Below are positions 1 through 9,094 of a stretch of 64,000 nucleotides of DNA, one piece after another; position 1 is the first letter of the stretch; each line of letters starts with the position of its first letter. This DNA is from Hahella sp050299855 (GTDB lineage Bacteria; Pseudomonadota; Gammaproteobacteria; Pseudomonadales; Oleiphilaceae), in assembly GCA_050299855.1 (NCBI GenBank), contig JBNKWQ010000026.1, forward strand, positions 61,924 through 125,923, read 5' to 3'. A program made the translations under genes and the position numbers. The notes under the pieces were generated by a model. It did no database searches and was not told where the DNA came from. It saw nothing but the letters and a program-made list of their open reading frames with translations.

Positions 1-1
1 G

Positions 2-169
2 GGACAGTATGACGATCTACAGGGCCCTGCCCACAGCATTCTTTTTGACGACGATAAGCATCTGGACCCAACGCAAAAGGAGCCTGTCGATAAGCCGAAG
101 GCAACCCAATCCGGAAATGATCAACCCGATCAATTTACCGCTCCGGATTCCACCAAAACAAAAGATTAA
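2..169 (+). CDS. ccoS: CcoS, cbb3 oxidase maturation protein (3' fragment)
   Basis: Reading from base 2 gives 55 residues that begin GQYDDLQGPAHSILFDDD and end at TAA 167-169. That opening matches the conserved C-terminal part of CcoS (FDDLEGPAHRILFDDD type), a small membrane protein needed to put cofactors into cbb3 cytochrome c oxidase. The N-terminal membrane segment lies outside the window. The tail after the conserved block is long and hydrophilic, as is usual for this family. The next gene starts 13 bases later, so they are probably co-transcribed. A longer open frame in another register covers the same DNA but has no family resemblance. Confidence 0.8.
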   Translation, partial: GQYDDLQGPAHSILFDDDKHLDPTQKEPVDKPKATQSGNDQPDQFTAPDSTKTKD

Positions 170-182
170 TCCAGGCAAGAAC

Positions 183-1145
183 ATGTACGAACTCACCCTG
201 TTTATATCTGCCGTACTCATTGGCCTCATGGGCAGCGGTCATTGCCTAGGCATGTGTGGCGGCATCGCCGGTGCGCATTCTTTCAGCACCCCCAGTCGAT
301 CAGGACAGCGTTCAACTTCATACGGTCAGTTAAAAAACGCAAGTCAAAATATCACTGTTGGCTCTGGTCATTTGATTGCCGGCACAGGAACCTCGGACCC
401 GGAAAACCTCTCGCAGGCAAGGCCAACGGCAACCTCTACCAGCCTCCTATCCACTCTGGTGGTTTTTAATATCGGCCGCTTGACCAGCTATGCACTGATC
501 GGATTTCTCGCTGGGGGTTTAGGGGCGGCCCTGGCGCTGAATATGACCGCCCTTATCGTGCTGCGCTCTCTGGCTGCCATGATGTTGGTACTCATGGGCT
601 TGCATGTGGGCAACTGGTGGTCCGGGCTGGTTAAAGTGGAAAAACTGGGCTCAGGTATTTGGCGATTCTTGAGCCCGAAAGCGGAAAAATTACGCCAGGA
701 AAAAGGTATTGTTGCTGAGTTCGGCCTTGGCATGATTTGGGGCTGGTTACCCTGCGGCCTGGTATACAGCGCGCTTACCTGGTCCATGACCTCAGCGGAC
801 CCCAGGATTGCCGCATTGCTGATGTTTGGTTTCGGTTTAGGTACTTTGCCCAGTATGATCGCTGCCGGGCTTATGGCCTATCATCTGAGGCGCTGGCTTA
901 GCCGAATCTCAGTCAGGCGTACTTTCGCTATTGGCTTGATACTGTTTGGCCTCTGGAGCATCCCGATAAGCTGGTCAAATATTTTGTCCACTCACTCTGA
1001 ATCAGCGATGCATCATCACAGCTCTATCCTTAAAAATCCTTATTCTGAAGCAGTCTCGAGTGGCAGACACCTGCTCTCCTGTGCTCTGAACAGCTTCAAA
1101 ATCACCGGCCTTGATACATATCAAAGTGGCCTGCTGCTACTCTGA
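183..1145 (+). CDS. TauE/SafE-family integral membrane protein next to ccoS
   Basis: A 320-residue polytopic membrane protein. The start at ATG 183 is preceded by an AGG-rich ribosome site; the open frame upstream of it overlaps ccoS and is not protein-like. The N-terminus contains the signature GHCLGMCGG (about residues 19-27), and a later GWLPCGLVYSAL segment has the proline-cysteine pattern of DsbD-like or heavy-metal membrane proteins. A polar low-complexity stretch (about residues 30-85) separates the first helix from the rest. Genes of this family commonly sit between ccoS and hemN and are thought to help copper or haem supply to cbb3 oxidase. The sulfite-exporter name is only a family label. 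Confidence 0.8.
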   Translation: MYELTLFISAVLIGLMGSGHCLGMCGGIAGAHSFSTPSRSGQRSTSYGQLKNASQNITVGSGHLIAGTGTSDPENLSQARPTATSTSLLSTLVVFNIGRLTSYALIGFLAGGLGAALALNMTALIVLRSLAAMMLVLMGLHVGNWWSGLVKVEKLGSGIWRFLSPKAEKLRQEKGIVAEFGLGMIWGWLPCGLVYSALTWSMTSADPRIAALLMFGFGLGTLPSMIAAGLMAYHLRRWLSRISVRRTFAIGLILFGLWSIPISWSNILSTHSESAMHHHSSILKNPYSEAVSSGRHLLSCALNSFKITGLDTYQSGLLLL

Positions 1146-1205
1146 CTACAATGGCTTCCTGCCAATTTGTATTCTATTTAATTGCATAACGCCGAGGCCT
1201 GGGTA

Positions 1206-2612
1206 GTGGAAAATATTTACTGGAACGAATCCCTGATACAGAAATACAACCTGCAGGGACCTAGATACACCTCCTACCCCACTGCCATTGAGTTCCAACC
1301 TAAGTTTGACCTGTCAAATGTCGAGAATGCAGCCCTAATTTCTAGAAACTCGGGTCGCCCGTTATCCCTGTATTTCCATATCCCGTTTTGTGCCAGGCTT
1401 TGTTACTACTGTGGCTGCAACAAAATCGTCACCAAACGACGGGAAAAAGCACAGCCATACCTGGATCAACTCTATCGGGAAATAGAACTTCAATCCGCGT
1501 TATTTTCCCGCGACGGCAATACAAAATCGGCACGCCCAGTCACCCAACTACACTGGGGCGGCGGCACACCAACCTTTCTCAGCCCCGAACAAATGCGCGA
1601 GCTGATGAACAAGACCCGCGCGTACTTCCAACTGCAGGATAACGATGAAGGCGACTATTCCATCGAGATCGATCCACGTGAGGCTGATGACCTTACCCTG
1701 GAAACACTTAGGGCTATCGGGTTTAACCGCATCAGTCTGGGGGTTCAGGATTTTAACCCCAAGGTGCAAAAGGCAGTAAATCGCATACAAAGTGAGGAGC
1801 TCACGCTTGGTGTTCTCAACAAAGCGAGAGATCTCGGATTCCGCTCGATTAACATTGATCTGATCTATGGATTACCTCATCAAAACGAGGAAAGCTTTGC
1901 TGCCACCATCGACCGCATCATCGATTTTTCACCAGACCGGCTTTCTGTTTTCAACTACGCCCATATGCCTGATAAGTTCCAACCTCAGAAGCGGATTCAG
2001 GAACCCGACCTTCCGTCACCACAACAAAAGCTTGCCATTCTACGCAACAGCGTCGACCAATTGGTTCGGGAAGGATACAGGTTTATCGGCATGGACCACT
2101 TTGCCAAGCCTGAAGACGAACTGGCCATTGCCCAAAGTAATGGACAATTGCACAGAAATTTCCAAGGTTACACGACCCATAGCGATTGTGACCTCGTAGC
2201 CATGGGTGTATCGAGCATCAGTATGCTGGATCGTGCCTACTACCAGAATAAATACGATATTGAGTCTTACACTGATTCACTAGCACGAGGAATACTCCCT
2301 GTGACCCGTGGTGTCGTTCTGAATGACGATGATGCCCTGCGGCGACATGTCATTATGGAGTTGATCTGTAACTTCAAGCTGGACTTCCAGGCTGTTAATA
2401 GTCTTTTCAGTATCGATTTCAGCCGTTATTTTGCTGCAGAGCTCAAAGAGCTTGAGGGTATGGCGAAAGACGGGCTGGTCCAGTTTCAATCTACTGACGG
2501 CTCGACGTCCTTACGGATTCACCCTGCGGGAAGACTTTTGATCAGAGGTATTTGCAAAGTATTTGACCGTTACCGACACCCGGCTGCGACAGGGTTTTCC
2601 AGAATTATTTAG
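1206..2612 (+). CDS. hemN: Oxygen-independent coproporphyrinogen III oxidase
   Basis: Radical-SAM enzyme that decarboxylates coproporphyrinogen III to protoporphyrinogen IX without oxygen, for haem synthesis. The product is 468 residues, close to the usual HemN length. I place the start at GTG 1206 because GAGG at 1193-1196 lies at good spacing and the N-terminus then matches E. coli HemN (IQKYNxxGPRYTSYPT). An in-frame TTG at 1182 is possible but lacks a ribosome site. The 4Fe-4S cysteines C62, C66, C69 (plus C71) lie in CARLCYYCGC, followed by the WGGGTP glycine motif. Position after the ccoS region fits a microaerobic respiration cluster. Confidence 0.93.
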   Translation: MENIYWNESLIQKYNLQGPRYTSYPTAIEFQPKFDLSNVENAALISRNSGRPLSLYFHIPFCARLCYYCGCNKIVTKRREKAQPYLDQLYREIELQSALFSRDGNTKSARPVTQLHWGGGTPTFLSPEQMRELMNKTRAYFQLQDNDEGDYSIEIDPREADDLTLETLRAIGFNRISLGVQDFNPKVQKAVNRIQSEELTLGVLNKARDLGFRSINIDLIYGLPHQNEESFAATIDRIIDFSPDRLSVFNYAHMPDKFQPQKRIQEPDLPSPQQKLAILRNSVDQLVREGYRFIGMDHFAKPEDELAIAQSNGQLHRNFQGYTTHSDCDLVAMGVSSISMLDRAYYQNKYDIESYTDSLARGILPVTRGVVLNDDDALRRHVIMELICNFKLDFQAVNSLFSIDFSRYFAAELKELEGMAKDGLVQFQSTDGSTSLRIHPAGRLLIRGICKVFDRYRHPAATGFSRII

Positions 2613-2667
2613 ACAATGACCGCTAATTACCGCGAAGGTTTCACCTTCGTGGCTTTGCACGGCAAAA

Positions 2668-5367
2668 TCAAAAGTCCGTTTTTTTAGGCAGGTCAAAATA
2701 GAACGAACAACCTCCATGCTCATGATTTTTATAGTTCAATTTACCACCATGTTTCTCGACAATGGCTTTACTGATATTCAGCCCCAGTCCAGATCCACCC
2801 TTGGACCTCGTGGAAGATGAATCGGCCTGGGCAAATCGGCCAAATATATTGTTCTTAAAGCCATCAGGGATACCTGGGCCGGTATCCCGAACTTCCACTC
2901 TTATGACTTCCGGCATCTTATAGGCGCAGATATGAACCAGGCTGTCTACCTTGGAGAACTTGGCGGCATTGGAGAGTAAGTTTGCCACCACCTGAGCCAA
3001 ACGCTCACTATCACCAATCATCTCCAGATCCCGGTCAATATCATCGAGCACAAACTTGACCCTGAACTGGTCAGCATATGGCTGATTCAACTTGATTAAA
3101 TCCTCTAACCAGGGGGCCGCCTTTATCCTTTGCAACCTGAGAGAAATTTCCTCACCTGCAATTTTCTTGAAATCAAGGATACGATTAACCAGTTCCAGCA
3201 GACGCTCACTATTACGGGAAGCAATATCCAGTAGCCCAGCCACTTTGTCATTCATATCGTTTTTTTGAACACCAATAAGACCAAGTGCGCCTTTTATAGC
3301 GGTTAACGGCGTTCGTAATTCGTGGCTGACAGTCGAAATAAACTCATCCTTGATCCGGTCAATTTCGGCACGTTCGGTAATGTCTCTCACAATGATCAAG
3401 TGGTAAAGCTCTGTACCGAGCCCATAGTCAGCGAAATTACAGTCAATAGGAACGCAACTACCGTCACTACGCACTCCCTCCGCTTCGATCACTCCATCGG
3501 AGCGTCCTCCCAGCCCCCGCAGGGTAGCAGTGAAGTCGCAGTCTTGAAGTACGGGTATCAGTTCTCTGATAGGCTCTAACTGCAATTGCTCCGGTGTTCG
3601 TTCAAAAATAAGCTGGGCAGAACGATTGGCACTATTAATCAGCCCTTTCTCATTAACGACAAAAATCGCTTCCGGGGAATTGTCCACTATGGCCTTTAGG
3701 GACATTTCAGAATCCTTCAATGCTGCCGTGCGCTCCTGAATCATTGATTCCAAAGCCACTGTCCGGCCAGTGAAGAATAATGCCACCATGCCGCTCATTA
3801 CGGAAAACATCAAACCCAGCAGATAAACCAACCAGGCACTGATGGAAAGCTTACTGGCATAATTATGATCGGTGGGTGCAATGACGAATAGCCATTGACG
3901 GTCGGCCACCTTGATCGGAGTCTGCCATACCAGATCCTGGTCGCTATCACTACCGCTATTCAATATCGCTTCTTCCTGCTCGGTAAGTTTCTCGTAAAGC
4001 CCCGAGCGCGAAATCTTGACCTGATACAGCATTTGGCTATCCATATCCTCCTGGTTGGAATCCATCACCCGAACCAGAAATCCTTCAAATTTCTGACTTT
4101 CAAAAAAACTTTCCATCAACTGGCCGATTTTAAGTACAGCAGTGAAAAAACCGATCAGTTCATTGCTTTCAAAGTCAAATTTGGGAAAAAACATCAAAAC
4201 ACCTACTTGAGCAACCGGATCCTGGACCAATCTGATCTTTCCGGTGACCACAGGCTGCCGATTGTCCCTGGCCTTTTCCAGAGCTTTAAGGCGCTTAATA
4301 TTGGAGGCAACATTGAAACCCAAAGCAGATTCGTTTCCTTCCAACGGCAATAGAAACTGTACGGGAATATAATATTCACGCTCAGGTGCAGGAACCAGTT
4401 CACCATCGACAAGTTCGCGAAATACTGCCTGACTTCCATAGTCCCGCTGCATGATGAATTCTATGTATCTCCGGATTTTACTTTCGACAAATGGATTCCA
4501 GGATACCGCCTGGATGTTGGGATAACGAGCTAATAGCCAACGGGTTTGCTCCTCAAAGGTGTTTCGTGATGAACGCTGCGGCAGGCTAATATTCAAAGCG
4601 ACAGTTTCCAAAACTCCGGCTTCTGCCTTTAGGTTTTGTTCGAAAGCCACCGCTAATGAGGTTGCATCGGTTTCCAACCGCAAGCGAACATTGGTTTCCT
4701 CAGAATTACGAGCGTAAGTGAAGCCGATAGTCGCCAGTAAAAAAGTAGTCAACAAGGTGAAAGACACCGGCAGCCGTCTGGCTTGCCACATTTTGTCCGG
4801 CTTCACCCCCCAGACCAGCAGCAACGGACCGAAAATAGCCGCGCCTATTGAATCTCCGAGCCACCAGACTGCCCAGTTTTGAGCAAACTTTTCGACGGGA
4901 ACCAGACCAGCGGACACAAGTGAAGTGCAACCTACAGTTGCCCCCACCAGACAGCTAACCGGGCCAACTAGAAAAATGAACAAAAAGATTTGATTGAGCT
5001 CCGACAATGTATTGGGATAGCGCCCAAAACGAATGGCCAGAAATCGGCCCAGGCAACTCTGCGTTGCAGCACCGGTCCCTATGAGCAGGAATAGCAGAGT
5101 TTGTTCTAAAGGAAGAATATCGCCGGTGTTTTCCAGCGTCAGGCTGTAGTTCACCAGGAAAGACCCGATTAAAACACCAACGCCAAGACGGTATCCCCAT
5201 AGTACAACCGCCGCCACAGCAATACCGGATGGAATCCATATGGCCGTCGCGTAGGCGCTGTCAGCAGCAAACGCAAGCCCTAACCTTCCCGTTATAAAGT
5301 AGCACAGGGCCGTCAGAATCTGGAGTTTAAGGAGTGTTCCCCAAGACTGTTGTTCAGAACTCATCAT
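2668..5367 (-). CDS. Membrane sensor histidine kinase (MASE1-CHASE-PAS-HisKA-HATPase)
   Basis: An 899-residue hybrid sensor without a receiver domain. Order: an N-terminal block of hydrophobic helices of MASE1 type (about 1-200), an extracellular CHASE domain (about 220-480, with the typical YIPVQFLLPLEGN stretch), another membrane helix (about 515-540), a PAS domain (about 555-660), HisKA with FISTVSHELRTPL (phospho-acceptor His near 680), and HATPase_c with N, G1 (DTGPGIP) and G2 (GSGLGL) boxes. It should autophosphorylate and pass phosphate to an unlinked regulator, since no response regulator is adjacent. The ligand is unknown. Two consecutive ATG codons at the start make the exact first residue uncertain. 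Confidence 0.88.
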   Translation of the reverse strand: MMSSEQQSWGTLLKLQILTALCYFITGRLGLAFAADSAYATAIWIPSGIAVAAVVLWGYRLGVGVLIGSFLVNYSLTLENTGDILPLEQTLLFLLIGTGAATQSCLGRFLAIRFGRYPNTLSELNQIFLFIFLVGPVSCLVGATVGCTSLVSAGLVPVEKFAQNWAVWWLGDSIGAAIFGPLLLVWGVKPDKMWQARRLPVSFTLLTTFLLATIGFTYARNSEETNVRLRLETDATSLAVAFEQNLKAEAGVLETVALNISLPQRSSRNTFEEQTRWLLARYPNIQAVSWNPFVESKIRRYIEFIMQRDYGSQAVFRELVDGELVPAPEREYYIPVQFLLPLEGNESALGFNVASNIKRLKALEKARDNRQPVVTGKIRLVQDPVAQVGVLMFFPKFDFESNELIGFFTAVLKIGQLMESFFESQKFEGFLVRVMDSNQEDMDSQMLYQVKISRSGLYEKLTEQEEAILNSGSDSDQDLVWQTPIKVADRQWLFVIAPTDHNYASKLSISAWLVYLLGLMFSVMSGMVALFFTGRTVALESMIQERTAALKDSEMSLKAIVDNSPEAIFVVNEKGLINSANRSAQLIFERTPEQLQLEPIRELIPVLQDCDFTATLRGLGGRSDGVIEAEGVRSDGSCVPIDCNFADYGLGTELYHLIIVRDITERAEIDRIKDEFISTVSHELRTPLTAIKGALGLIGVQKNDMNDKVAGLLDIASRNSERLLELVNRILDFKKIAGEEISLRLQRIKAAPWLEDLIKLNQPYADQFRVKFVLDDIDRDLEMIGDSERLAQVVANLLSNAAKFSKVDSLVHICAYKMPEVIRVEVRDTGPGIPDGFKNNIFGRFAQADSSSTRSKGGSGLGLNISKAIVEKHGGKLNYKNHEHGGCSFYFDLPKKTDF

Positions 5368-5677
5368 GCAGAAGGTCTAGACTCGCCAGTTCAGTCAGTG
5401 AAAGCACAGTGTCAGCTGTATTTCTGAGCCAGGTAAAATCACTTTACAGGTAGCCAGGCCAAGCTCACCAGCGGCACGATCTTAACCGAACCTACCCTCA
5501 TGTAAGTGTAGCCAGCATTAGCCCCATTGGTAGGAGGCTTTGCCAGAGTGCTCCATAAAAAGAATCTTCTGTATCGCCTCCCTGACTAAAATGGACAATG
5601 CTACAGAGCCTATTGACTGAAAAATCCAGTTCCGTTTTTGGCGAGATTCACCCACATTATCGCGTTAATATGTCCCC
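5368..5677. other. Divergent intergenic region, kinase / alkylation repair
   Basis: This 310-base gap separates two divergent genes and must hold both promoters. I see no convincing operator, RNA gene or ORF in it. AT-rich stretches just upstream of the repair gene are compatible with a promoter but not diagnostic. Confidence 0.5.
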
Positions 5678-7153
5678 ATGAAACTAGAATCCGATACTTG
5701 TTATTCCGCTCTGGTTAGCCGCGATGCACGATTCGACGGTAAGTTTTTTGTCGGTGTTGCGACAACCGGCATTTATTGTCGACCTGTGTGTCGGGTAAAA
5801 ACCCCTAAACAAGTGAATACAAGATTTTTCCAGTCCGCGGCCGCTGCAGAAAAAGCAGGATTCAGACCCTGTCTACGCTGCCGACCGGAGCTCGCCCCCG
5901 GTTACGCGCCACTCGATAGTGGGAGCACACTCGCCTGTGCCGCCAAAGAGTTTATCGACAAAGGATTTCTCCACGACAAATCTACAGAAGACCTGGCCAA
6001 TCGCCTAGGCATCAGCAGCCGTTATCTGCGTAGAATTTTTATCGCTACTTACGGAGTTAACCCCAGGGACTACAATCAATCCCGGCGTTTTTTGCTGGCA
6101 CGACAGCTTCTCACTGATACCCATCTGAAAATCAGTGATATTGCCATGGCAGCCGGTTTTAAAAGCCAGCGACGCTTCAACAGCTCCTTTAAATCAGCCT
6201 ATCGGCAGTCTCCTGGAGAGCTACGCCGCCGTGGAAAAGATAATTCTACCAATACATTGGTTATGGAACTCGGCTACCGCGCACCTTTTGCCTGGCGTGA
6301 GTTTCTCAATTTCCTGCGTCCTCGCCAGATTGCGGATATGGAGGAAGTGACCGAAGACGGCTACCGACGTACCTTGGGGTGGAATGACCTTGACGGCAAT
6401 CCATTACTTGGCTGGATTGACATCAGACACCTTGAGGATAAACAGCGCTTCAGCATCCAGGTCTCTCTAAGTCTGCTGCCGCAGATCAGTTGGATTCGTA
6501 ACAGGCTGAGCCATTTTCTTGATCTCTCCCACAACCCGGCAGAAATCGAAACCCGGATCGGCGACCAGGAAAATGTTACTGCAGGACTACGAATTCCCGG
6601 TTGCCTGGACAGCTTTGAAGCTGGTGTCAGAGCCATACTGGGACAACAGATCAGCGTCACGACTGCCATCAGGAAAGTTCATGCCTTTGTTGAACGGTTT
6701 GGCCAACCGGTAGAAACACCCTACGAGTCACTATCAAGGGCATTTCCAAAGCCTGGCTTAATAGCTCAGACAGCGATTGAAGATATCGCCAGTCTGGGCA
6801 TTATTCGCCAACGGGCCGGAGCCATCATTTTATTGGCTGAGATGTGCCACCAGGACTCCAGCTTTTTGGAGCCGGGACTTGATGTTGAATCCCAAATGAA
6901 TCAGCTGCGATCCATTCCAGGAATAGGCGACTGGACGGCCCACTACATAGCACTGCGGGGTCTGGGTTGGACAGATGCGTTTCCAGCAGCGGATGTCGGC
7001 GTTCTAAAAGCACTAAGCCACATTGAAAACAGACCGATAAAAGCTGCGGAGGCTCGCGAGCTGGCCCAGTCATGGAGACCCTGGCGGGCCTATAAGACCA
7101 TCCATCTTTGGCAGCAACTGGCTGTACCTCCACCATCCACCACTGAGGATTAG
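5678..7153 (+). CDS. alkA: Ada/AlkA fusion: methyl-phosphotriester sensor plus 3-methyladenine glycosylase
   Basis: A 491-residue fusion. Residues about 5-80 are the Ada zinc domain with four cysteines C34, C38, C65 and C68 (GIYCRPVC and CLRC). Residues about 90-185 form an AraC-type helix-turn-helix pair. The rest is an AlkA-like HhH-GPD glycosylase with ILGQQISV, the hairpin LRSIPGIGDWTA and catalytic Asp439 in AFPAADVGV. It should sense methylated phosphates, activate transcription, and excise alkylated bases. The methyltransferase domain that ends classical Ada is absent here and is supplied by the next gene. The sensor domain suggests autoregulation of both genes. Confidence 0.92.
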   Translation: MKLESDTCYSALVSRDARFDGKFFVGVATTGIYCRPVCRVKTPKQVNTRFFQSAAAAEKAGFRPCLRCRPELAPGYAPLDSGSTLACAAKEFIDKGFLHDKSTEDLANRLGISSRYLRRIFIATYGVNPRDYNQSRRFLLARQLLTDTHLKISDIAMAAGFKSQRRFNSSFKSAYRQSPGELRRRGKDNSTNTLVMELGYRAPFAWREFLNFLRPRQIADMEEVTEDGYRRTLGWNDLDGNPLLGWIDIRHLEDKQRFSIQVSLSLLPQISWIRNRLSHFLDLSHNPAEIETRIGDQENVTAGLRIPGCLDSFEAGVRAILGQQISVTTAIRKVHAFVERFGQPVETPYESLSRAFPKPGLIAQTAIEDIASLGIIRQRAGAIILLAEMCHQDSSFLEPGLDVESQMNQLRSIPGIGDWTAHYIALRGLGWTDAFPAADVGVLKALSHIENRPIKAAEARELAQSWRPWRAYKTIHLWQQLAVPPPSTTED

Positions 7154-7158
7154 TGACC

Positions 7159-7644
7159 ATGCCGACTTACTATCAGGACATAGATTCTCCCCTCGGAACC
7201 ATCCGTTTGGTCTCCGACGGAAAGTCGCTAACCGGCTGCTACTTCCATGGCCAAAAGTACTTCCCTTCGCTCACTGAAGAATGGCAGATCAGTGACAGCC
7301 TTCCGCTCTTCATACAGGTTAGCAAGGTCCTTGATGCGTATTTCCAACAAGGTGAAACCTGTTTTGATTTCCCCATGGCCCCCCAAGGCACTGTGTTCCA
7401 GCAAAAGGTGTGGAAAGTACTACTACACATTCCTGCCGGCAGGACAGAAAGTTACAGTGCTCTGGCACGGGCGATGTCTCATCCCAATGCGACCCGGGCA
7501 GTTGCGGCTGCGATTGGCAAGAATCCAATATCAATTTTCATACCCTGCCATCGGGTGCTTGGTAAAGACCGGTCATTGACGGGTTATGCCGGTGGCCTGG
7601 AACGTAAACATGCCTTATTGCAGCTGGAAGGAGTCATGATTTAG
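7159..7644 (+). CDS. ogt: Methylated-DNA-protein-cysteine methyltransferase
   Basis: A 161-residue suicide repair protein that moves the methyl group from O6-methylguanine (or O4-methylthymine) to its own cysteine. The active site FIPCHRVLG places the acceptor at C130; the helix-turn-helix with the RAVAAAIGKNP segment precedes it. GAGG at 7145-7148 favours ATG 7159. A GTG at 7153 overlapping the upstream stop codon is the alternative start. The gene follows the Ada/AlkA fusion with almost no gap, so they form one alkylation-repair operon. Confidence 0.93.
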   Translation: MPTYYQDIDSPLGTIRLVSDGKSLTGCYFHGQKYFPSLTEEWQISDSLPLFIQVSKVLDAYFQQGETCFDFPMAPQGTVFQQKVWKVLLHIPAGRTESYSALARAMSHPNATRAVAAAIGKNPISIFIPCHRVLGKDRSLTGYAGGLERKHALLQLEGVMI

Positions 7645-7692
7645 CCGACCACTCCCAAACCTATAAACCCCCATTTAAACAGTGAGTCAACT

Positions 7693-8577
7693 TTGAACAT
7701 TCGTGACAGTTTCATCTTGACCTTTCTAGCGGCTATCTGGGGTGCATCATTCCTTTTCATGCGTGTCGCAGTGCCTGAGTTTGGCCCTATCGCCATGATT
7801 CAAATGCGTATAGGTATTGCCGCATTGTGTCTACTCCCTTTCCTTCTCTTGCGTTACCGCAAGCAGATAGACTGGACCAAGTTACCCCATTTTATTGTGC
7901 TGGGAATCACCAACTCTGCGTTACCCTTTACGCTGCTGGGATTCGCCACCATTCACGTTAGTGCCGGTTATACCTCACTACTCAACTCCAGCGTACCGTT
8001 ATGGAGCGCCATAGTTGCAGCCATCTGGCTGGGAGACTGGTTAACAAAATGGCAAATAGGTGGTATCGCCCTTGGATTTCTCGGTGTCGTCATTCTGGTG
8101 GTTGGCAAAGGCGAAATGAGTTTCAGCGGCCCTACTCTTGCCATTATTTCCTGTACCCTGGCGACCATGAGCTATGGTGTCTCAGCCAACTACACCAAAC
8201 GCTACCTGACAGGTATACATCCTATGGTACTGGCGACCATGAGCCAGGCTACTGCGGCAATCGCCATGTTGCCTTTGTGTTGGTTCTATTGGCCCACTAC
8301 ACCTGTTTCGACGGAAGCCTGGATTTATGTGGGCATTCTTGGCAGTCTTTGCACTGCCTTTGCCTATATTCTGTTTTATGGCCTGATCAGCCGTGTCGGT
8401 CCGACTAAAACTGTCTCGGTCACCTTTCTGGTCCCCGTATTCGCCATGCTTTGGGGATATGCTTTGTTGTCAGAAACAATCACCGTGTATATGGCCATTG
8501 GCTGCGCTGTCATTTTACTGGGCACAGCCTTTACCACCGGCCTTATCGCACCACTGAGAATCTCCCGGGCCGGCTAG
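7693..8577 (+). CDS. EamA/DMT-family transporter
   Basis: A 294-residue protein with ten predicted hydrophobic helices arranged as two EamA repeats, starting FLAAIWGASFLFMRV, a standard opening of drug/metabolite exporters. The start is TTG 7693 with weak AGTGAG upstream; no ATG lies near. It probably exports amino acids or other small metabolites, but the substrate cannot be read from sequence. It lies between the alkylation-repair pair and the arsenic operon and could be transcribed with the former. Confidence 0.85.
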   Translation: MNIRDSFILTFLAAIWGASFLFMRVAVPEFGPIAMIQMRIGIAALCLLPFLLLRYRKQIDWTKLPHFIVLGITNSALPFTLLGFATIHVSAGYTSLLNSSVPLWSAIVAAIWLGDWLTKWQIGGIALGFLGVVILVVGKGEMSFSGPTLAIISCTLATMSYGVSANYTKRYLTGIHPMVLATMSQATAAIAMLPLCWFYWPTTPVSTEAWIYVGILGSLCTAFAYILFYGLISRVGPTKTVSVTFLVPVFAMLWGYALLSETITVYMAIGCAVILLGTAFTTGLIAPLRISRAG

Positions 8578-8652
8578 CGAACGATCAAGTGGTTATCCGC
8601 AATATTACTTTGCCAAATGAAATATTTTACTTGCCTGAATTTTTTCATCCAT

Positions 8653-8678
8653 GGTATATATGATTTATCGTATATATG
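8653..8678. promoter_or_regulatory. Putative ArsR operator upstream of arsR
   Basis: An AT-rich imperfect dyad, GTATATATGATTTATCGTAT, resembling the inverted-repeat operators of the ArsR/SmtB family. A related sequence lies in opposite orientation at 9061-9085 in front of arsI. It sits directly before arsR and overlaps an upstream in-frame ATG at 8676, which argues for the ATG at 8688 as the true start. Confidence 0.55.
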
Positions 8679-8687
8679 GAATTTCAC

Positions 8688-9032
8688 ATGAACCCGGTAG
8701 AACTATTTAAATGCCTTGCAGACGAAACCAGGCTTAAGGCTATTAGCCTGATTGTTCTGAAAGGTGAACTTTGTGTTTGCGACCTTGTATCGTCCCTGCA
8801 ACTGAGCCAGCCCAAGATTTCACGGCATCTGGCCCAACTCAGGAACACCGGAATATTGCTGGACAGCAAGCGGAAACAGTGGGTCTATTATCGTATTAAC
8901 CCGCAACTTCCTTCCTGGTTTGAGCAGGTTTTACAGGTTACTGTCGCCGGCAATGAAGCGTTTCTGGCCGAAGCAAAACAAACCCTGGCGGCATTGAGCT
9001 GCTGTGATACGACCCCTGACCTGAACACCTAG
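8688..9032 (+). CDS. arsR: ArsR-family arsenic-responsive repressor
   Basis: A 114-residue winged-helix repressor. The ELCVCDLV motif (C29 and C31) at the start of the DNA-binding helix is the classic As(III) site of ArsR, and QPKISRHLAQLRNTGIL is the recognition helix. It should leave DNA when trivalent arsenic binds. A C-terminal CC pair (LSCCDTT) may add a thiol ligand. ATG 8688 is chosen over 8676 because TGGA precedes it and because the latter falls in the operator-like dyad. It heads the arsI-gapdh-arsJ cluster. Confidence 0.92.
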   Translation: MNPVELFKCLADETRLKAISLIVLKGELCVCDLVSSLQLSQPKISRHLAQLRNTGILLDSKRKQWVYYRINPQLPSWFEQVLQVTVAGNEAFLAEAKQTLAALSCCDTTPDLNT

Positions 9033-9060
9033 ATAATTTCCGGGAGCCAAACAGGGATTA

Positions 9061-9085
9061 CATACGCTTTATCATATATATACGG
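9061..9085. promoter_or_regulatory. Second putative ArsR operator, upstream of arsI
   Basis: The reverse complement of this stretch contains TATATATGATAAAGCGTAT, closely matching the sequence before arsR (TATATATGATTTATCGTAT). It lies just upstream of the arsI ribosome site (GGAG). This suggests arsI has its own ArsR-controlled promoter besides read-through from arsR. Confidence 0.5.
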
Positions 9086-9094
9086 AGAAACAAG

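Noticed and set aside
9..182. 58-residue N-terminal extension of the TauE/SafE protein
   Set aside because: The same DNA encodes the conserved end of CcoS in another frame, so the extension is not real coding sequence.
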